A stretch of DNA of 64,000 bases from Panagrolaimus kolymaensis (GCA_028622995.1 JAJQJQ010000020.1:2418001-2482000); one strand, 5' to 3'. Positions 22,300-37,600 are shown, counted from the first letter of the stretch. The notes: generated by a model from the sequence alone, not told the origin. Numbers and translations are program-made.

Positions 22300-25200
22300 T
22301 TTTTCCTCCTCCTTGCTTGCTAAAAACTTTTATTTTTTTATTTTTTGAATCTTCAATTTTTTCTTGTCATTGATACATTTTTCTTTTATTGTGATTTTAC
22401 CATATTTTTTATTTACTGTGATACTATATTTTTTTGTTTGTTTGTTGAGATTTTTTTGATTGAAACAATACGGAAAAATAATAAATAAATGAATGAATGA
22501 TTTGAACGACTAAAAAAAAGCAATGGAAAAAACAATTGCGCAAATGGCAAAAAAAAAAAGTTTGTTGGTGTCAACAGAAGCGACATTTTTTTTCCTCTAA
22601 GGATTGAAGAATAAATAAGGAAATAAGCCAATTGTATTTGACGACGATAGCGACCTCGTAGTAGCAATAAATCATATTTTTATTAATCCTCTTATAAATA
22701 ATATAATACAATACTGAAATGAAAAGTGAAGATTGATTATTGAAAGCTCCTGTTGAATGAATGAGATGGAACGTCTGCTTATAATGAAGAGAGAAAAAAA
22801 TGAGGAAGAAAAGTAATAATGAAGCGAAGAAGAAGAAGAAAAAGTTATTGCTTCTGCAATCGATTTTGCTTTCCTGAACATTAAATACTGTAGTTTTTGA
22901 ATAAAGGATTGATTTCTTTAGAGTTATTTTTTTGTTATGAAGCATTTTAATTTTTTCCATCAGTTTTTTGTCCATTAAACTGTCTTCATTGAAATTTATT
23001 CACCTAATTTTCAACCTTTCTTTTAATGAATGGTTTTTCTTTTTTTTATATTGAATTTGCAGGTGTCTTTTTTGAGTCTTTTGTTTTTGAAAATGCAAAA
23101 AATTTTTTAATGGAAACTATTGAAGCTAAAAGAATCGCATGTTTTGTTTTCGATTTAATGAACGCTGCAATTTGTCCTCATCATTGTTGACCATGGAGAT
23201 GCATGGTGATGCGCAAAAATGGCATTGACCATCGTTGTTGGAGTGGACCAGCCAAAAAAAAACAAGCATGTGTAGAGAATCTAAGCCACAAGAAGAAGAA
23301 AAAGAAGAAGTATAATCTTGGATACGCGTTACTTAGCAGCCAGCGTTTTTGGAAACTTTTATGGTTGAAACAAAATTTAAGAAGAAGCAAGCGATACAAC
23401 TTTTTTATAATTATTATTTTTTCATTCTTTCTTTTTTGATTCCGATTTCGAGAACAAATAAATCCTTCTCTTCATTTTAGGACATTTGAAAATTTTTGAA
23501 ACAAAAAAGGTTAGAAAAGAAAGGGTTTTCATTATAAAAAGCTTGTGTTTTGTTTGTTATTTGTTGTTTCTCATGCTTGCGAGTAAAAACATCAAAGACT
23601 TTTTTTGCTTGCTTTCTTTCTTCTTTTTTTTTGATCGCGTTGTTCGAAACAAAAAAGAGGTATGCAAAGAAATAAAAAAATGCTAATGTTTCAAACATTT
23701 TTTTGACTCTTCTGATTCCTTTAGAATGAGAAGCAAGTTGCCGCCGCTGCCTTTCTTGTTTGCCCCTTTTTTTTATTGTTTCATAAAAAAATTATTTTAG
23801 CGCCCATTTTTTTGCGATGGAGTGAAGCTTTTTAATGATTGAGAAACAACAGAATATAGTTTTTTTTATAGCAAAGATTCTCATGATTTTATGCTAAAAA
23901 GTTTTCCCATTATTTTATGAATAATTTTTTGAAGCTAACAAATTCGTACTGTAAAATATTCTCCCTTGAACATAGCTAAAAAAAAAGACTCTTTATGAGT
24001 TTATTTTGAAGCTCATTTAAAAAAATTCCTTCTTTATCTTAGTATTTTTTTTCTTCACTATTTTTTTATGATGCATTGAGAAGAATATTCCGTGACTCAT
24101 GAAAATGCAAGAACTATAAACTAAAAATAACAAAGAATTAGTTTAAACCGGAACAGTGAAAATAGCCATAAAAAGTGTTTCAGGAATGAATAGGATTTTT
24201 TTTTATTGCTTGTTTGAGGTTTCATTATTTTTATTTTTGAATGAAATCACGCAATGATGCTTTTTGTTTTTAGTATACAATTTGACTACTTAAAAATAGA
24301 GTCTATCATGAACTTGCAGAAATAATCATTAAAAAAGTTGATCCCAAAAAAAGAACCCAACAAAAAGTATTCTTAATTTTTTTCTGATTGTTCATCTCTC
24401 AAAATTGTAATTCATTTTCCAGTATCGTTATGCAATCTTCCGCCACATTTTTTAATCAAATTTTCACCCCATTTTTACGCTTATTGAACCAAAACTATGA
24501 TATGTTTTTTTCCTTCAAGATTCCAATTCATAATTTTCAATTCATCCCTTTTTTTTATAATAATTTATTATTTAAAGAAAAGGTTTTCATCGTTTTTTTT
24601 TGTGGCATTACATTGTCATAGAAAGAAGAGGATGACAGAAAAAAGCAGCAGCTTTTTTTGAGAGTATTCTTCCTTCTTGTTTTTTCTAAAAAGCTGTTGC
24701 TGCTTTCTTCTTCCACCTGGTTGAAGAAATTGACAAAATGACCTAACAACGACCAATCATAGCCATTTTTTCTTTCTTCGATTCAAAAAAGAAAGAATGA
24801 TTGAAGGCGAAACGCGTGTGCATTTCAATAATTTTTTTTAGTTATTGCGCATTTTAACGTTGCTTGACACGCTTTTTTAATTGTTTTTTTTTTAAATTCA
24901 AAAAAAATAAATTATAAATAAAAATTTTATTAGATCCTTTTTTTAAAAATTCAATTGAAAAAGAAAATGATGCTGCTCGCGAATAATAAATGGAATAAAA
25001 AAATACAATTTTTGTTAGATGTTTTTATGTCAAAAAAATTTTTTGCTGTAGGAAAAAAAGGTAGTATCATGTTTTGTTATTTTGAACTGAGCTTCGTTAT
25101 TATTATTCCAAACATCAAAAACTTGAGCATAAGTAATTCCAAATACCGTAAGATGCCTTCATTTTCACGATTATTTCTAAATTTGTACTTTTACGTCAAA

Positions 25201-28200
25201 AAACAATACTCATTCCATTTCATTCAATTCCACCAGATGTTTTTTTTCTTATTTTTTTTTTAAACTCGAAATATTTCATTCATAATCACTTAAAAATAAA
25301 AAAAAGTTGAAATATTGCCTTTTTTATTCTTGGACATTCTCTCTTTTCCTTTTCAGCAATTTTTTTTGCATCTGTTTTGAAAATAGTCGTTTTTTTCTAA
25401 ACCAAGCTAGATAAAATTCACGAAGAGGCTTGGTTAGTTTTTTTTAAAAGAGATACATATTTCTAGATTATAATCAAGCCATGTTTTCGTATTTTGTAAA
25501 CGCTGCCATATTTTTTTACCATTGAAAAAAAACGATAAATTTTGCGATCGAAAACTTAAATGAATTTTTCAACAAAACTTGCATTTGCTTGAAATTTATT
25601 GACTTTTTTATAATGAGAATTCTCGTTATAAATTATTTTTGTTTCCTGAATTCTATGAGAAGTATTATTTAAATAATGCATAAGCTTTACTGTTGGATTT
25701 AAAAATTAGAATTAAGTTCTACGATTTTCACTAATTTGTGGAGTATTGATTCCCATTTTTTGCTTATGTTTTAGCAAAAAACAAAAAAACACCTTTTCTT
25801 TTTCTCTTTCTCTTTTTTTCAAATTAATTTTTTCTGCTGCATTTAATTTTAAAGTATCCATTTTTTTGAGTGAAAGAAAGAGAAGGTGATGAAAATGAGA
25901 ACCATTTTTATTGTTTTTACTAATGATTTTGACCTCCATCAACATCATTGACGACGCGCGCATGAGCTCAAGTATTTTTTTCTTCTTCTGTTTTTGCTAA
26001 ATATCTTTTATTTTATTTTTTATTTCAACCTTCGATCATTATCGATGGATGCAATGCATGCAATAAAGCATGAATATATTTAATCGTTTGTTTTTTATTT
26101 TATTTCCATTTTTAACAACAAATTATTTGATTTTTTTATGAGTTTTTGCGCGTATTTTTGAAACTCACAATAATGGCAAATAAAATTTTTATTCCTTTTC
26201 CATGTTACGGGCAATTTTTAAGTATCGCTTTGTTTTATGTTCTGCCAAAGTAAAGATGGGGAGAGAGAAGAAGGAAAATTTTTTTGCATAGTTCAGAAAC
26301 GTTACGATATTAAAATGATCAAAAATAATGATAGCCTTTTTTGAGAATACCAAAAACGATAATACTTTTTTTATTATCAAAGTTTCAGCTACTACCATAA
26401 CCATAGCTTCTAAACTCCAACTCCAGCTTTTTGAACTTTTTTTTGTTTTCTTCACCATTTTTTTCAATGTTCCTTTTTGACTTTAATCTTTCTATATTTA
26501 TTTCCCGTTCATCGGCTGGCATTCCCTTTTCTTATCACCGCCACCCGCGAAAGGAAATTAATTCTTCAAATGCAAACTTTCTTTTTTCATTTTCACTTTT
26601 AACTGCCGTTTCTTCTTTATTTTCTTTTTTTAAACAACACCAAAAAAATAAAAGTAAACGATGGCTTCCTGCTGTGTTTTTATGTACTTTTAATATGGGA
26701 AAGTTATTCTTTTTCGCGTGTATATTATCTTTTTGTGTTCTCATTTTTTTTTTATATATACTTCAAAACGGCTGCTATTTTTTTCCTTTCTTTCATCTCT
26801 CTTCTTTTTTGTTTTGTTGTCACTCTTTTTTTTACTGACTGACTGACCACAAATAAAATCTCATGTCAAATAAAAAAAAAGATTTTTTAAATTTAAAATT
26901 ATATGTTTTAAAAATGATTTTTATATTCAATTTTTTTTGTTCTCCCCATTCTGGTCAAAATCATGTCTCATTCATTTGATTTTATGAGAGAAAAGAACTC
27001 GTGAAATGAAAAAAAAGGGGAGAGAAATCAGTGAAAAGGAAGAAATGGGAATGAATGAGGGAGTCAGTAACTAACTAACTATTCAGTCATCATCACCCAT
27101 CCTTCTTTTTTTGACATGATTTTTGCTTTGTTTGAAATTTGCTTTCATGGATTTGAATTCCAAAAAAAATATTAGGTAAAATCATCTAAATTCTAAGTTT
27201 TCCTTGAAGATTCATTCAATCTGCTTTGCGTGGACAATTTTTGATATTTATTAACTTTATATTTATTAAATCATTTTTTTCGTCTAAGAAAACCAAAAAT
27301 TAAATTTTTAAAGTTTTATTTTTGCCGTTAAGCTTAAGAGAAGAGGGTTATTTCAAAGTTGTCATTCACGTTTGTCAATCATTTTCATTCATTCATTTTT
27401 AAATATTCTCTAAATGAATGAATGATGGATTAAGAATTTAAAATTTTTAGAAATGATTGCATAAGAATTTTTAAAAGTTTAAAAAGGTTTTTTTAAAGTG
27501 GAGAGTCAAGTTGCAACTTTTTTCGATAAAAAGTGTTTAAATTTTGAATCAAAGACAACTAAAGCAAAATGATTTGTTACTCTTCAGAAATATTTTAATA
27601 ATTAAATATTTTATATTTTTTAAATCCTTTAAAACTCTGTTGGATTAATGAGATTTACCTTGTTTTTTAAATAGGTTTTTGTGTTAATCTTTTCTCTATC
27701 TTTTCCTATTTTTTTCATCCCTAGTTTACTTCCAAAAAAATTTATTTAAGCCAAAAATGTTTGTTTTTTGCCATTGTTTTTTTATTTTTATTTGTCTCTT
27801 TAAACTTTATTCAAGTAACCACTTACAAATTCCTTCATAAAGGCACTTCTTTTTTCTTTTCTTTTTGCTTGTTTGTTTTTTTACAACCTCATCAATTCTT
27901 ATCATTCATTGTCCCATGGTTTTTTCTTCTAACTCTGCTGCCAAAAAATAAAAAACATACATAAAAAAATCTTTTGACACGGCTGTCAGTCAATTAATTT
28001 CATTCATTCAACCAAACAAACAAGCTAAGACATTTTTTTTTGCCATTATTTTACTTTTTTGTTGTTGTTAAGTGTAGTCATTATGTGATTGAAATCTTTC
28101 AAGAAAAATAAATCCAAACAATCTTCTTTTTTTTGTCTTTGATTTGAGATAAAAGTCACTCAGAAAAACCAAGCATTGTCATTCATTCTTTCATTTTGTT

Positions 28201-31200
28201 TGAATTTTGTTGTTGTTGATCTGCTTTAATGCTAGGCTTACTTACACTTTGACGAAAAAGTGATTTGATTTGACTTGGCCTGGACTAGCAATTATTGTTT
28301 TGACGTTAAGAAATTTTATAACCTCATTTTTTATTACAAAAGCCGAAGAACGGTTACACGCTAAAAATGTATGAATCGCTTCCCTACAACTTATCCCAAC
28401 TTTGAATGCTAATACTAATAAAAAATGTTACTTTTTTCTTTCCAAATTTTTTCGCCATTGTTAGCTTTTATTTTGATATCAAAAAAAATTAAAAGTGTGA
28501 AAAAATAAGATAAAGGACTCAGGACTCGACAATTGTCACCAATTAGTTTTATATTCTTTTTATTTCTTTTTTTCCCGAAAGAAAAATAAATTTCTTTGGC
28601 GATAATTCTTAATTTTTTTTCTTCCTTCCAAAACTGAGTATAAACGGACGGATTTTTGGGTGAGACAAAAAAAAAAGAGAGGTGGCGATGGAGGAGGGCT
28701 AAAATAGAAAAACAAATTAAAGTCATAAAAATTTGTCTATCGTTAAATGTTTTTGTTTTTCCCAGATGATGATGGCTGCTGAATAAAGACAAAAATAGGG
28801 TGGATAATAAAAAAAAAGTTTTTTCTTTCTCTTTTCTTTTTGGTAGGCATAAAAAAGTTTTTTTGGAGTTTAAAAAGCTTTAGTTTAAAATGGAAGAGAT
28901 AAATGTCATAAAGTTTTGACATTCTTTTTTGATTTTGGTGTTAGATTTTACACATTTTTGAAGTTTAAAAAGAAAAATTTGTTCGCGGTTATCGAAAGTT
29001 GATTTGAAACCATAAATTTAAAAATTTCAATGTTTAAAGACTTTGTAAATCTAAATTTCAGAATGAAAATATTTTTTCTTAGGATTCTTAATTATTTAAG
29101 TTCTGAGATCCTCATACAAAATAACTTTATTTTTCACATTTATTTTTATTCCTTTCTTCTTTTCACTTTTGTCTTCTCATCGATATCAATTTCATATATA
29201 TTTGTTTCACACCATCTTTTGATCGTGTCTCTCATTTATTGACAGTTTAAAAATGAAAACATGAACCGTTGGTTCCTTTCTGCGACCTTCAGAAATTTGA
29301 AGACAATATATTGCCAAAAGTAAAAATAATTTTATTATTCGTTTTTCAAATAAATTTTTTTGTGAAATACCCAACAACCATTGTTTCAATTTCAATAATA
29401 CTCACTCTCTTTTTTCGTGGTTTTGAATTTTTTTGCGGAAGAACGCTAGCTAGCTATTATTTGAGAGAAGGATATCAATTTTCAAACAAACAAAAAAATA
29501 AGAAAATGAAATTTTTTTCCTGGATCTTATTTTATATAAGAAAAGAAAAATAAAGGATTGAGGGTCAAAAATATATGCTTCAAACAAAAAAAAGAAGTTA
29601 GAGGAGGAAAAGGTTGAGATGGATTTTTTTTGCTTGTCTTTGGAGCAATTCTGTAAGTAAAAAAAACGTGAGCTTCGACCAAATTCTAAAAATTCAGGTT
29701 ATCACTTGAAAAAGATTTTTCATTTTATAAATTTTTGAGAATCCATTTTTCTTCATTCATAGATTTTGAAGGTTTTGTTATCAAGCTTCACTGAAAACTT
29801 TGATGTTGTTTTATCTCGCATTTATCTATCCTCATTCTGTCTATCTCTTTTTCTCCTAATTCCGATTTCCACAACAGCCTTCAATGTCATTGTCGTCGAT
29901 GGCTCCTACCCGCGGTGATTTGCATAATGATTGAACAACGAATATTCATTCATTCATTTACAAATAGACATAACTGCGCGATCCAATTAGCCAAAAATTG
30001 TTTTTCTTTCTCCCTTTTTTCCCTCAAATTTATTTTTATTTTTTTGTATGTTGTTGTTGAAATTCATGCAATCCAATTTATTCTTTATTTTATTTTTTGA
30101 ATAATACAATAAAAATTAACGAAAGTGTATGTATGTATCCTCATCCTCTTCTTCCTCCTTCCACTTGACCATTAGAATTTATTGTTTTGGGAAAAGTCGT
30201 CGTTTGCTTTTTTTTTTGCAAGCAATAATTATTACATCTGTCGTCACACATCCTTTTTGTCTGCTTCTTCCTCAAAGTGGGAAGAAGAAAAAATTATAAC
30301 CGTTAAAATTTCGCGCATATTCACTTATTTCAAGAATTGGCCATCTTCCTCTTAAATTGAGAACTCATGAATTAAAGAAATTATGCCTTGATTGTTCCGT
30401 TCGTTTATTTTCATTTATTAAATGGATTGCTCTTAGTTTCATATTTTTTTATTTTGCTTCTTCCTTCAGCTTGATATATGCGCAGTCGAGAGCGTGTGGT
30501 AACATAGGACCAAATATAATAAGTAGGTGTTAATAGCGGTCAATCGCCAACCAGTCGACAGAGAGTAGGGAAATTGACAAACGACCTAACTAACGAGGAG
30601 GCAACAACAAAAAAAGGACACGAGCGAGAAAAAAAAGAGAGATAGAAGAAGATGAATGACCGACGAGATAGAAAAAAACAGCCGCCGTTTGCTTCAACTC
30701 CTGCAACAGCCTCGACGGCAACGACGACGACGATGATGATGGCGGCGGTGAGAACAGTTATAATGGCAAATGACCAGCCGTTGTTGCGTCCGGTCTTTTT
30801 TTGGGTTCATATACACACATCGTTTTTGTCGTTTTAAAAAAGGAAATACAAGCGACATAAAAACAAAACAAAAAAATAAAAAATATATCCGCCCTCCCCT
30901 TTGGTTCTCGCTTTATATTTTTTTGCCTACAAACAAAAAAAAGTGGGTGGAGTTTTAGTTGAAAGTGCGCAAGAAAAAAAAGAGAGTCTTTAGCAACAAC
31001 AGTGGAAAAGAAACGCAAAAAAAAAGTATTGAGAAGCTAAGAAAAAAAAATGAGAAGTACTTTTCAATAGGAGATGGAGTAGTTAGTTAGTTAGTTAATT
31101 AATTCTTTCAATGCCTTTGGCATTTTTTCATTTCCTTTTGGTCACTCATTTTTCACTCATGATTAGTTACTTTATTTTTATAATCCAAGGATGAATGAAG

Positions 31201-31294
31201 GCTATGGGATAATGGACTTTAAGGAGGATTGCTTCTTGAGGCTTAAAAGAAAAATTTAAAATTTTTTTAAATATTACTTTCAAAAGTTTGTTAA
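22300..31294. other. Gene-poor AT-rich region
   Basis: Nine kilobases with no ORF showing domain-like composition or plausible splice-joined coding. Dominated by homopolymer T and A runs, TTCATTCATT/AATGAATGAA stretches (27383-27426 forms an inverted pair) and short pyrimidine tracts. Around 30440-31000 the base composition shifts toward GC, with CGACGACGACGA and GCGGCGG; this could be a promoter or untranslated first exon of the downstream eva-1 gene but nothing proves it. Possibly distal regulatory DNA. Confidence 0.5.
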
Positions 31295-31485
31295 AGGGAC
31301 ATAGCTATTTCATGCCTTTTTTGAAATTTCGTTTGCGGGCACTGAAAGTTACACTTGGTAAGGCGCGTGTTTGAATTACCGTGTAAGACAGAAGTGACAC
31401 GGTAATTCAAACACGCGCCGCCCCGACTGTTCCTATCAGCCCCAGTATCGAAATTTTTGAAAAGGCATGAAATAGCTATGTCCCT
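31295..31485 (+). mobile_element. 191-bp MITE with TTAA target duplication, copy 1
   Basis: Terminal inverted repeats AGGGACATAGCTATTTCATG / CATGAAATAGCTATGTCCCT bounded by TTAA on both sides (31291-31294, 31486-31489). The centre is a second, 23-bp perfect inverted repeat around a 10-nt loop. An inverted copy of identical length lies at 45950-46140. TTAA duplication is the hallmark of piggyBac-type transposition; no transposase is present in the window. Confidence 0.88.
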
Positions 31486-31677
31486 TTAATTGTTTCATTT
31501 TTACATTTTCTTTTATTTTTATTTTTTGATGTTCGTGTTCAGCCCAAATTTTCGTGTTGTATTTTTTTTAATTTACAAAAATGATTTTTTTTAGCAAATG
31601 ACCCATCATTGATCTCTATTTTTATATTTATTTTTTGCTTTTACCTTTATTAAAAGAAATATTAAATTCAAAAAATT

Positions 31678-34600
31678 ATGTTGATTCATATAATATTTTC
31701 ATCTTTATTCATTGCCACCACATTAGGAGAATATTCGGTTAAACCTGAACTTATTGAAGGTAAGTCACTTCAAAACAATTACTTTTTTTATCGATTTTAT
31801 AGCCATAAAAAACTTTAAATTAAAAATTTCAACTTTTTTTCGACGAAAGATAGTAATTCTTTTTTTAAAAATATTGTTCCAATTTGATTACTATCATTTC
31901 AAGTTTTTGGCCATGAATTGGATTAATTTTCTTTATTCATTTTTTTGTCTTTTTTCTTATTTTAAACAATTTAATCCTACTATCATTAAAGAAACTTCAC
32001 GATCGTTAAAAATCAAATATTGTAAGTGTAAAAAAGCTAAAGCCGCCGCTGCTGCTATGGCATATAAACTTTTATTTTATACGTCCAAAAAAAATTCAGT
32101 TCAACGCGCTTGAAAATCTTTAGTTTTTTAATTTAAATACAGTTTTACAAATTTGCTTTTTACTTTACTTTTTATTTCTAATTCTTTTGTTTATTGCATT
32201 TTTTTGACTTTAGTATTTTTGAATCTCTTGTACTGGGCCCATTTTTTATGATAACTGCTAGACATTGTAGGACTCGATGATTACTACAACAACAAAAAAT
32301 TTAAAGGCTTCCTTCCGGCAATTATGTTTTTTATTTTACTTTTTTTTTATTATATAAAAATAGCTCGATTTCAAATTATGTTTTTTATTTTACTTTTTTT
32401 TTATTATATAAAAATAGCTCGATTTCATTTTCGTTTTTATCTTTTTATATATTTTTTTTTCTTGTGAAGCAGAAAAAAAAAGCAAATTGTCGAGTTCCTG
32501 CATACTTTTTTTCTTCTTCTAAAAACTTGAAGCTTGAAGACAAAACTTCTGTGCATTGCAGAAATATAAATCCAGAAATAAAAAAAAACTTCCCCAAGAG
32601 ACTCATTTTTAACTCAACTTTCGAGGGTGTAGAAGGAGAGCTGCTTCCAAAATTGGATGGAAAATATGTATGTTTGAAGCAATACAAAACCCTAAAGGAA
32701 GGAGGTCGTTGTGGTTGGCGATTTATGAGGCATCATCACCGAAAGTGGCAGAATTTAGAGGGAAAAGTTGGAACAAAAACATTGTTTTTTTTAGTTAAAA
32801 TATGATTTTTAAGATGGACAAAGATAAGGAAGTCAAAGTTTTTTTTTGAAAAATGATAGTATGCTATTTTTGACGATAATTTAAAAAATTCAGTTACTAT
32901 CCTTTTTTCATTTTCCAGATGCTTTAATTTCACACGCATGCTTTCAATCCATTTTTTTGTTTGCTTCAAACGAAATAATCGTTAATAATGGGAAAAAAAA
33001 TTTAAAAAAAAGTGGCAGTGCCACGCGCTAATCCGTTAAGCAATCATCATCGACACCAAAAACGCTTTTATTTCAAGGTTATTTGATGAAAAAATGAGAA
33101 AAAAGCGGTCAACTGCGGCTTTTCTTTTTTCTCTTCGGCCACTAAATGTTTGACGTACATATAAAAAACGTAAAACAAATGTTCAAACAATTTATCAACA
33201 AAAAATTTTTAATTTTAAACGCAATATTTTAATGATAGTAAGTAATATTTGCCAAGTATTTTCAATATTTAGTACTGCCAATCCAATGGAGAAAGTAATC
33301 ATATTTAAAGAGATATCGGCAATTTTGGATTACTTTAATTTTCTTCAATTTTTAAACCAAATTTAAAAAAGCTATGCCAACATTCATTAAACGATTTCTT
33401 ACATAATTTTATGCTAATTAGCTAAGATTCTTTTTGGACTCTCTCCCTAAGGGTTTTAATGATGACCATTACGCAACTGACTGAAAAAATATTTTAGATA
33501 AAAATCTCTGTCAATGAATACTAACTAAAGCTCTTCAAGCTGCTGCTTCTAAAGCTTCTTTTTCCACTTGACATAAACTGTCTGTGTCAAAAGGAAAAAC
33601 TCTAAAAAAAGAAACCCAAAAATGAGATTAGCTTTTTAACAAAAAAAAAAAAGCAGACGACGGGCGAGAAAGGCAATGAATGAATCGAAATACAAAATCC
33701 ACTTTTCTTATAATATCTTTTCTTTAGAAATTTATAAGTGACAAAACTAAAGTGTTTAAAGACATAAAAGAAGGGTTTTTTTTAAAGCAAAGAGCTTAAT
33801 CCTTGAAGACATTGGAATAGTAAAAAAAGAAAGGCATGATGGATGTTATTAGCAAATTTTTCTAATTTAGATGATTGTTGGAAACAAAAAATATGTACTT
33901 TTTCAAACCTTTGCAATATTGATAATAAACATAAATTGACGATAATTTGCAACTTTTAACTATTCTCATCAAAAGGATAGTATTCAAAAATTAACAATAT
34001 TTTTTTCATAGATTTTACTATCATTTTTTAATTTCTTTCAAAACTATTTTCTTTTTCGCTGCTTTTTTTTATTCCCACAAAAAACGTTAGTAACTAAAAA
34101 ATTCCATTGTTGCCGCTCAAAATCTTTGTTTCTTTTTTTTCACAACCTTTTATTTTTCGGAACACCTAACTTTGCATAATCCCATTAAAAGCTCCTTTAA
34201 AAAAATGTTACTTTTAATGCTTTTTTAAAAACCTTTAGATTCGGTATTTTCTTTTTGATTACGATACTTATTTTTTTCGCGCTTTTTTCAAAAGACTCAA
34301 AACAGATACCTTATTTTAATTTAATTTAAGAATAGATTATTTTTTGGCGCCAAAAAAGGTATATGTATGTGTACAATAGCAACTTTCCATCGTTAATCGA
34401 ATAATAAAAACTAAGAAAAAAAGGAAACAGAAAAAAACATATAAAAATCAAGTGATTCATGAGATCTCTCAAATTGACAGCTCTTTTTCTTCTTCTTTGA
34501 TTCAAGGTTTTCATTGCATTTTTTTTCGCCGTTTTTTTTCTCTCTCAGCGGGTGGTCCATCAAATAAATGAACGAATCGAGAAGTTTTTTTTTCTCTCGT

Positions 34601-37600
34601 TTATTTGAAAAAGTTTATTGCAAAACAAAGAAAGAAGAAAAAAGGAGAAAAGTGAGAAATAAAAAAAAGAAGGCAGATGGTGGCAATTATTAAAAATATT
34701 ATATCGAGAGAAACAATAAAAAAATGAAAGGTTCAAAAGCAAAGATGTGCTGCGATAATAAAAAATTATTGTGATTACTTTGCAAAAAAAAAATATTTGT
34801 TTACTCTCGAAAAAGAGTTCAAATTAGAATTTCTTCGCCTGTGTTTGTTGGTTAAAAATATATGAATGGTTTCTCCCTTCAAATTTTTTACAATAAATTC
34901 TTTTCTCTAAATTTATTTACTGCTTTTTTCTCGCCAAAGCTTCTGCCAGCAAATTTTTAAACTTCTAACAACTTTCAGTTAAATTTTTTAAAGTTTTATA
35001 ATCTTGCAATTCTCCTCCTCATTTCTTAAAGCTTTCTTTTCTGTTTTCAAACAAACATTTTCACAAATAACTCATAAATTTTTATTTTGTTTTTTTAGCA
35101 TTGATGATAGAATCATTAAAGCATAATTTGGTTCAATCGTGTGATAATGAAAAGATAACATTGCATTGTCCAAGAAATACACATATTTTAATTGAAAATG
35201 TTTTTTATGGTCGATTAGTGCCTTCAACGGATTTATGCCCAATTTCATCTAGTGCTGCCGCAACGGGTATCACAGCAATTAATGAAGACACGACTTGCGT
35301 GGTATCTCAAGCAAATTCAGTAAGTTTTATGTTTTGCGATTTAAAAAAATAGACAAAATAAACCAAACTTTTTTTTGATTTCTCGATGAGACTGTCAAAG
35401 TTGTTTTAAAATTATTCATGTGTTTATTCTCACAATTTCCATTTTTTTTCCTACCAATTTATTTAATTCTTTCCACCAAAACTTTTTCCAATGAAATATG
35501 AGTAGCTCTAACATGCCAGCCACCATGTTCATAGAAAATTATGAAATTCTATCTATACCTTTCTCTCCTCTTTTTTTTTTACGGCGATGATATTTTTTTT
35601 TGGCAAAAATGCGCAAAGGAAAGAACAAAAAAAGTTTTTCTCATTTCCATTTGCAGCTTCTGCGCAAAATGAAATTATTTTATGCTTGCATTTTCATTTT
35701 CACTTGTTTTAAATAATAGAAAAAACTAAAAATATATCCTTTACTAAAATAAAAGAAAGGAGTGCCTTTTAAGAAAAATAAATGTAAAATAAGCTTTTTT
35801 ATAAAATGTTTTAAAAGTGTGTGTGTGAGTGAGTGTTGTTGGCAAAACAAACAAGTGCTAACACAACTAGCTATCTAACTTCAAGTAGGTCTAAGCAAAG
35901 AGAGCTAATGAGGGAGCTACCGAGCAAGCAACAACAACTACAAATAAGTCAATCATAAATGGTGGTCATTTGAAAGAGGAGCGCCTTTTCATTTCTCTTT
36001 TTTCTTCATCGCCTGCTTTTTAAATCGGCAAATACCAAAACTGTGCTTTTTAACGAAACGTTTAAAAAAACAAATTTTTTGGAGTTTAAAAAAAGTTTAT
36101 TGTTTTGGTCTTTTTTTTAAAAAACGATTTAAAGCGAAAAAAAGAGCAAAGTGGTCGTAAACGAGATAATTATGGCGAATGCATTTTTGTTTTTGGTTTT
36201 GGTGAAGAACAGTAAAACCAACTAAAAAAAGTCATTAAAAACTAAAAAAAAATGAAATCTTTGCAAAAATAGCTTCTTTTTTATGGTTTTTCTATTCTTT
36301 CTTTCTTTTTTTACAATTCGTTCTGTTCTGCATATAAAATATACATACATAGATTTTAAGCTACCATGAAAATATATATATAGTCAAGAAAGTCGTTTAT
36401 TCTTGCACGCAAACTATATAAAAAAAATTTTAGGAAGAAAAACAAAAACAACGATAAAAAAAGAACATGATTTTTTTATTATTTTATGGAAAATAAAAAT
36501 ATACTAAAATAAAGCTATTTTTTCGGATTTTTTAGTTTTTTGTTGGTAGAAAACATTATGTAATAGTAATCACAAAAGAGCAATTATCTATGTAATTTTT
36601 GTTACTTTCAGTAGCTACATATTATAGCTTGAGCTATAGTAAGCGTTTATTTTATTTTGAAATTTAATTTTAAAAAAATTAGTTATTCAACTTCGAAAAA
36701 TCTCAGACAGCCTTAATTTTCAATGCATGCTCGATTGACCTCATTTGCAAAAAATTTGAAAGAGATTTTTTTGTAAAAAAAAAATAAAATAAAAAAAAAA
36801 ATATTTCAAAATTGACAGGTGCTTGCTTTTCTTGAATTTTCGATGAACAATGATGCTTTGGCTAAATTTTATCTCAGTAAAAAAGATTCTTTTTGAAAAG
36901 GGGATTAAATTTGTTGGAGGTAAATTCTAAAACTAATAAACACAAAGATAGAAAAAAATGAAAGTAATCAGAATTTGTAAAATATCGTCTAATTTTTGTT
37001 GCTCTCCTTTTTTATGTCATTCAGAGAAATAATTCTTTTTTTGTGGCAATAATCAAAGTTTCTAGTTTCCATTAAACAGGCCTCATTAAAACTTTAGTTT
37101 CATAGCATAGAAAATATCCTCTTTTATGTCCTTGATTTCATTGACACAAAACTGTAAAACCATCAAAATTACACTTTGAATTTCTTGTTTTTTTCCTTTC
37201 TCTAAAAAATTCTTCAAAGATGCAAAAAAAGTGCAGCAATTTGTAAGTTGGGTGTAAAACATTAATCACTGAAACAAATTGTAAAAATGTCATCAAAAAA
37301 ACAATAGAAAAATTCCTTTGATTTTTTTTATGTTTTTTTTTCTACAATGTTCGCGGCCGCCATCATTGCCAACTGTTTTATCTCGACGGATTTTTTCTTT
37401 CTTGTGTTTGACAGGTGCTAGCTTGTTTCTTGCATTTTTGGATCTTTTTTTTGCAAAAAAAAAATGAGCCGAGAACATCTTTATTTTCTTCAAAAACAAG
37501 TGTTTTTCCAGAGAATTTTTTTTTATAAAAAAAACTTATGTTGACGGATTAGTTAGTTAGTAGTTATCATATTCAGCTGTTTCTCAAATGACCGATCGAA

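Noticed and set aside
30652..30837. Short ORF with Ala/Thr runs as a gene
   Set aside because: No domain, low-complexity codon runs, and no splice partners; kept only as part of a possible regulatory block.
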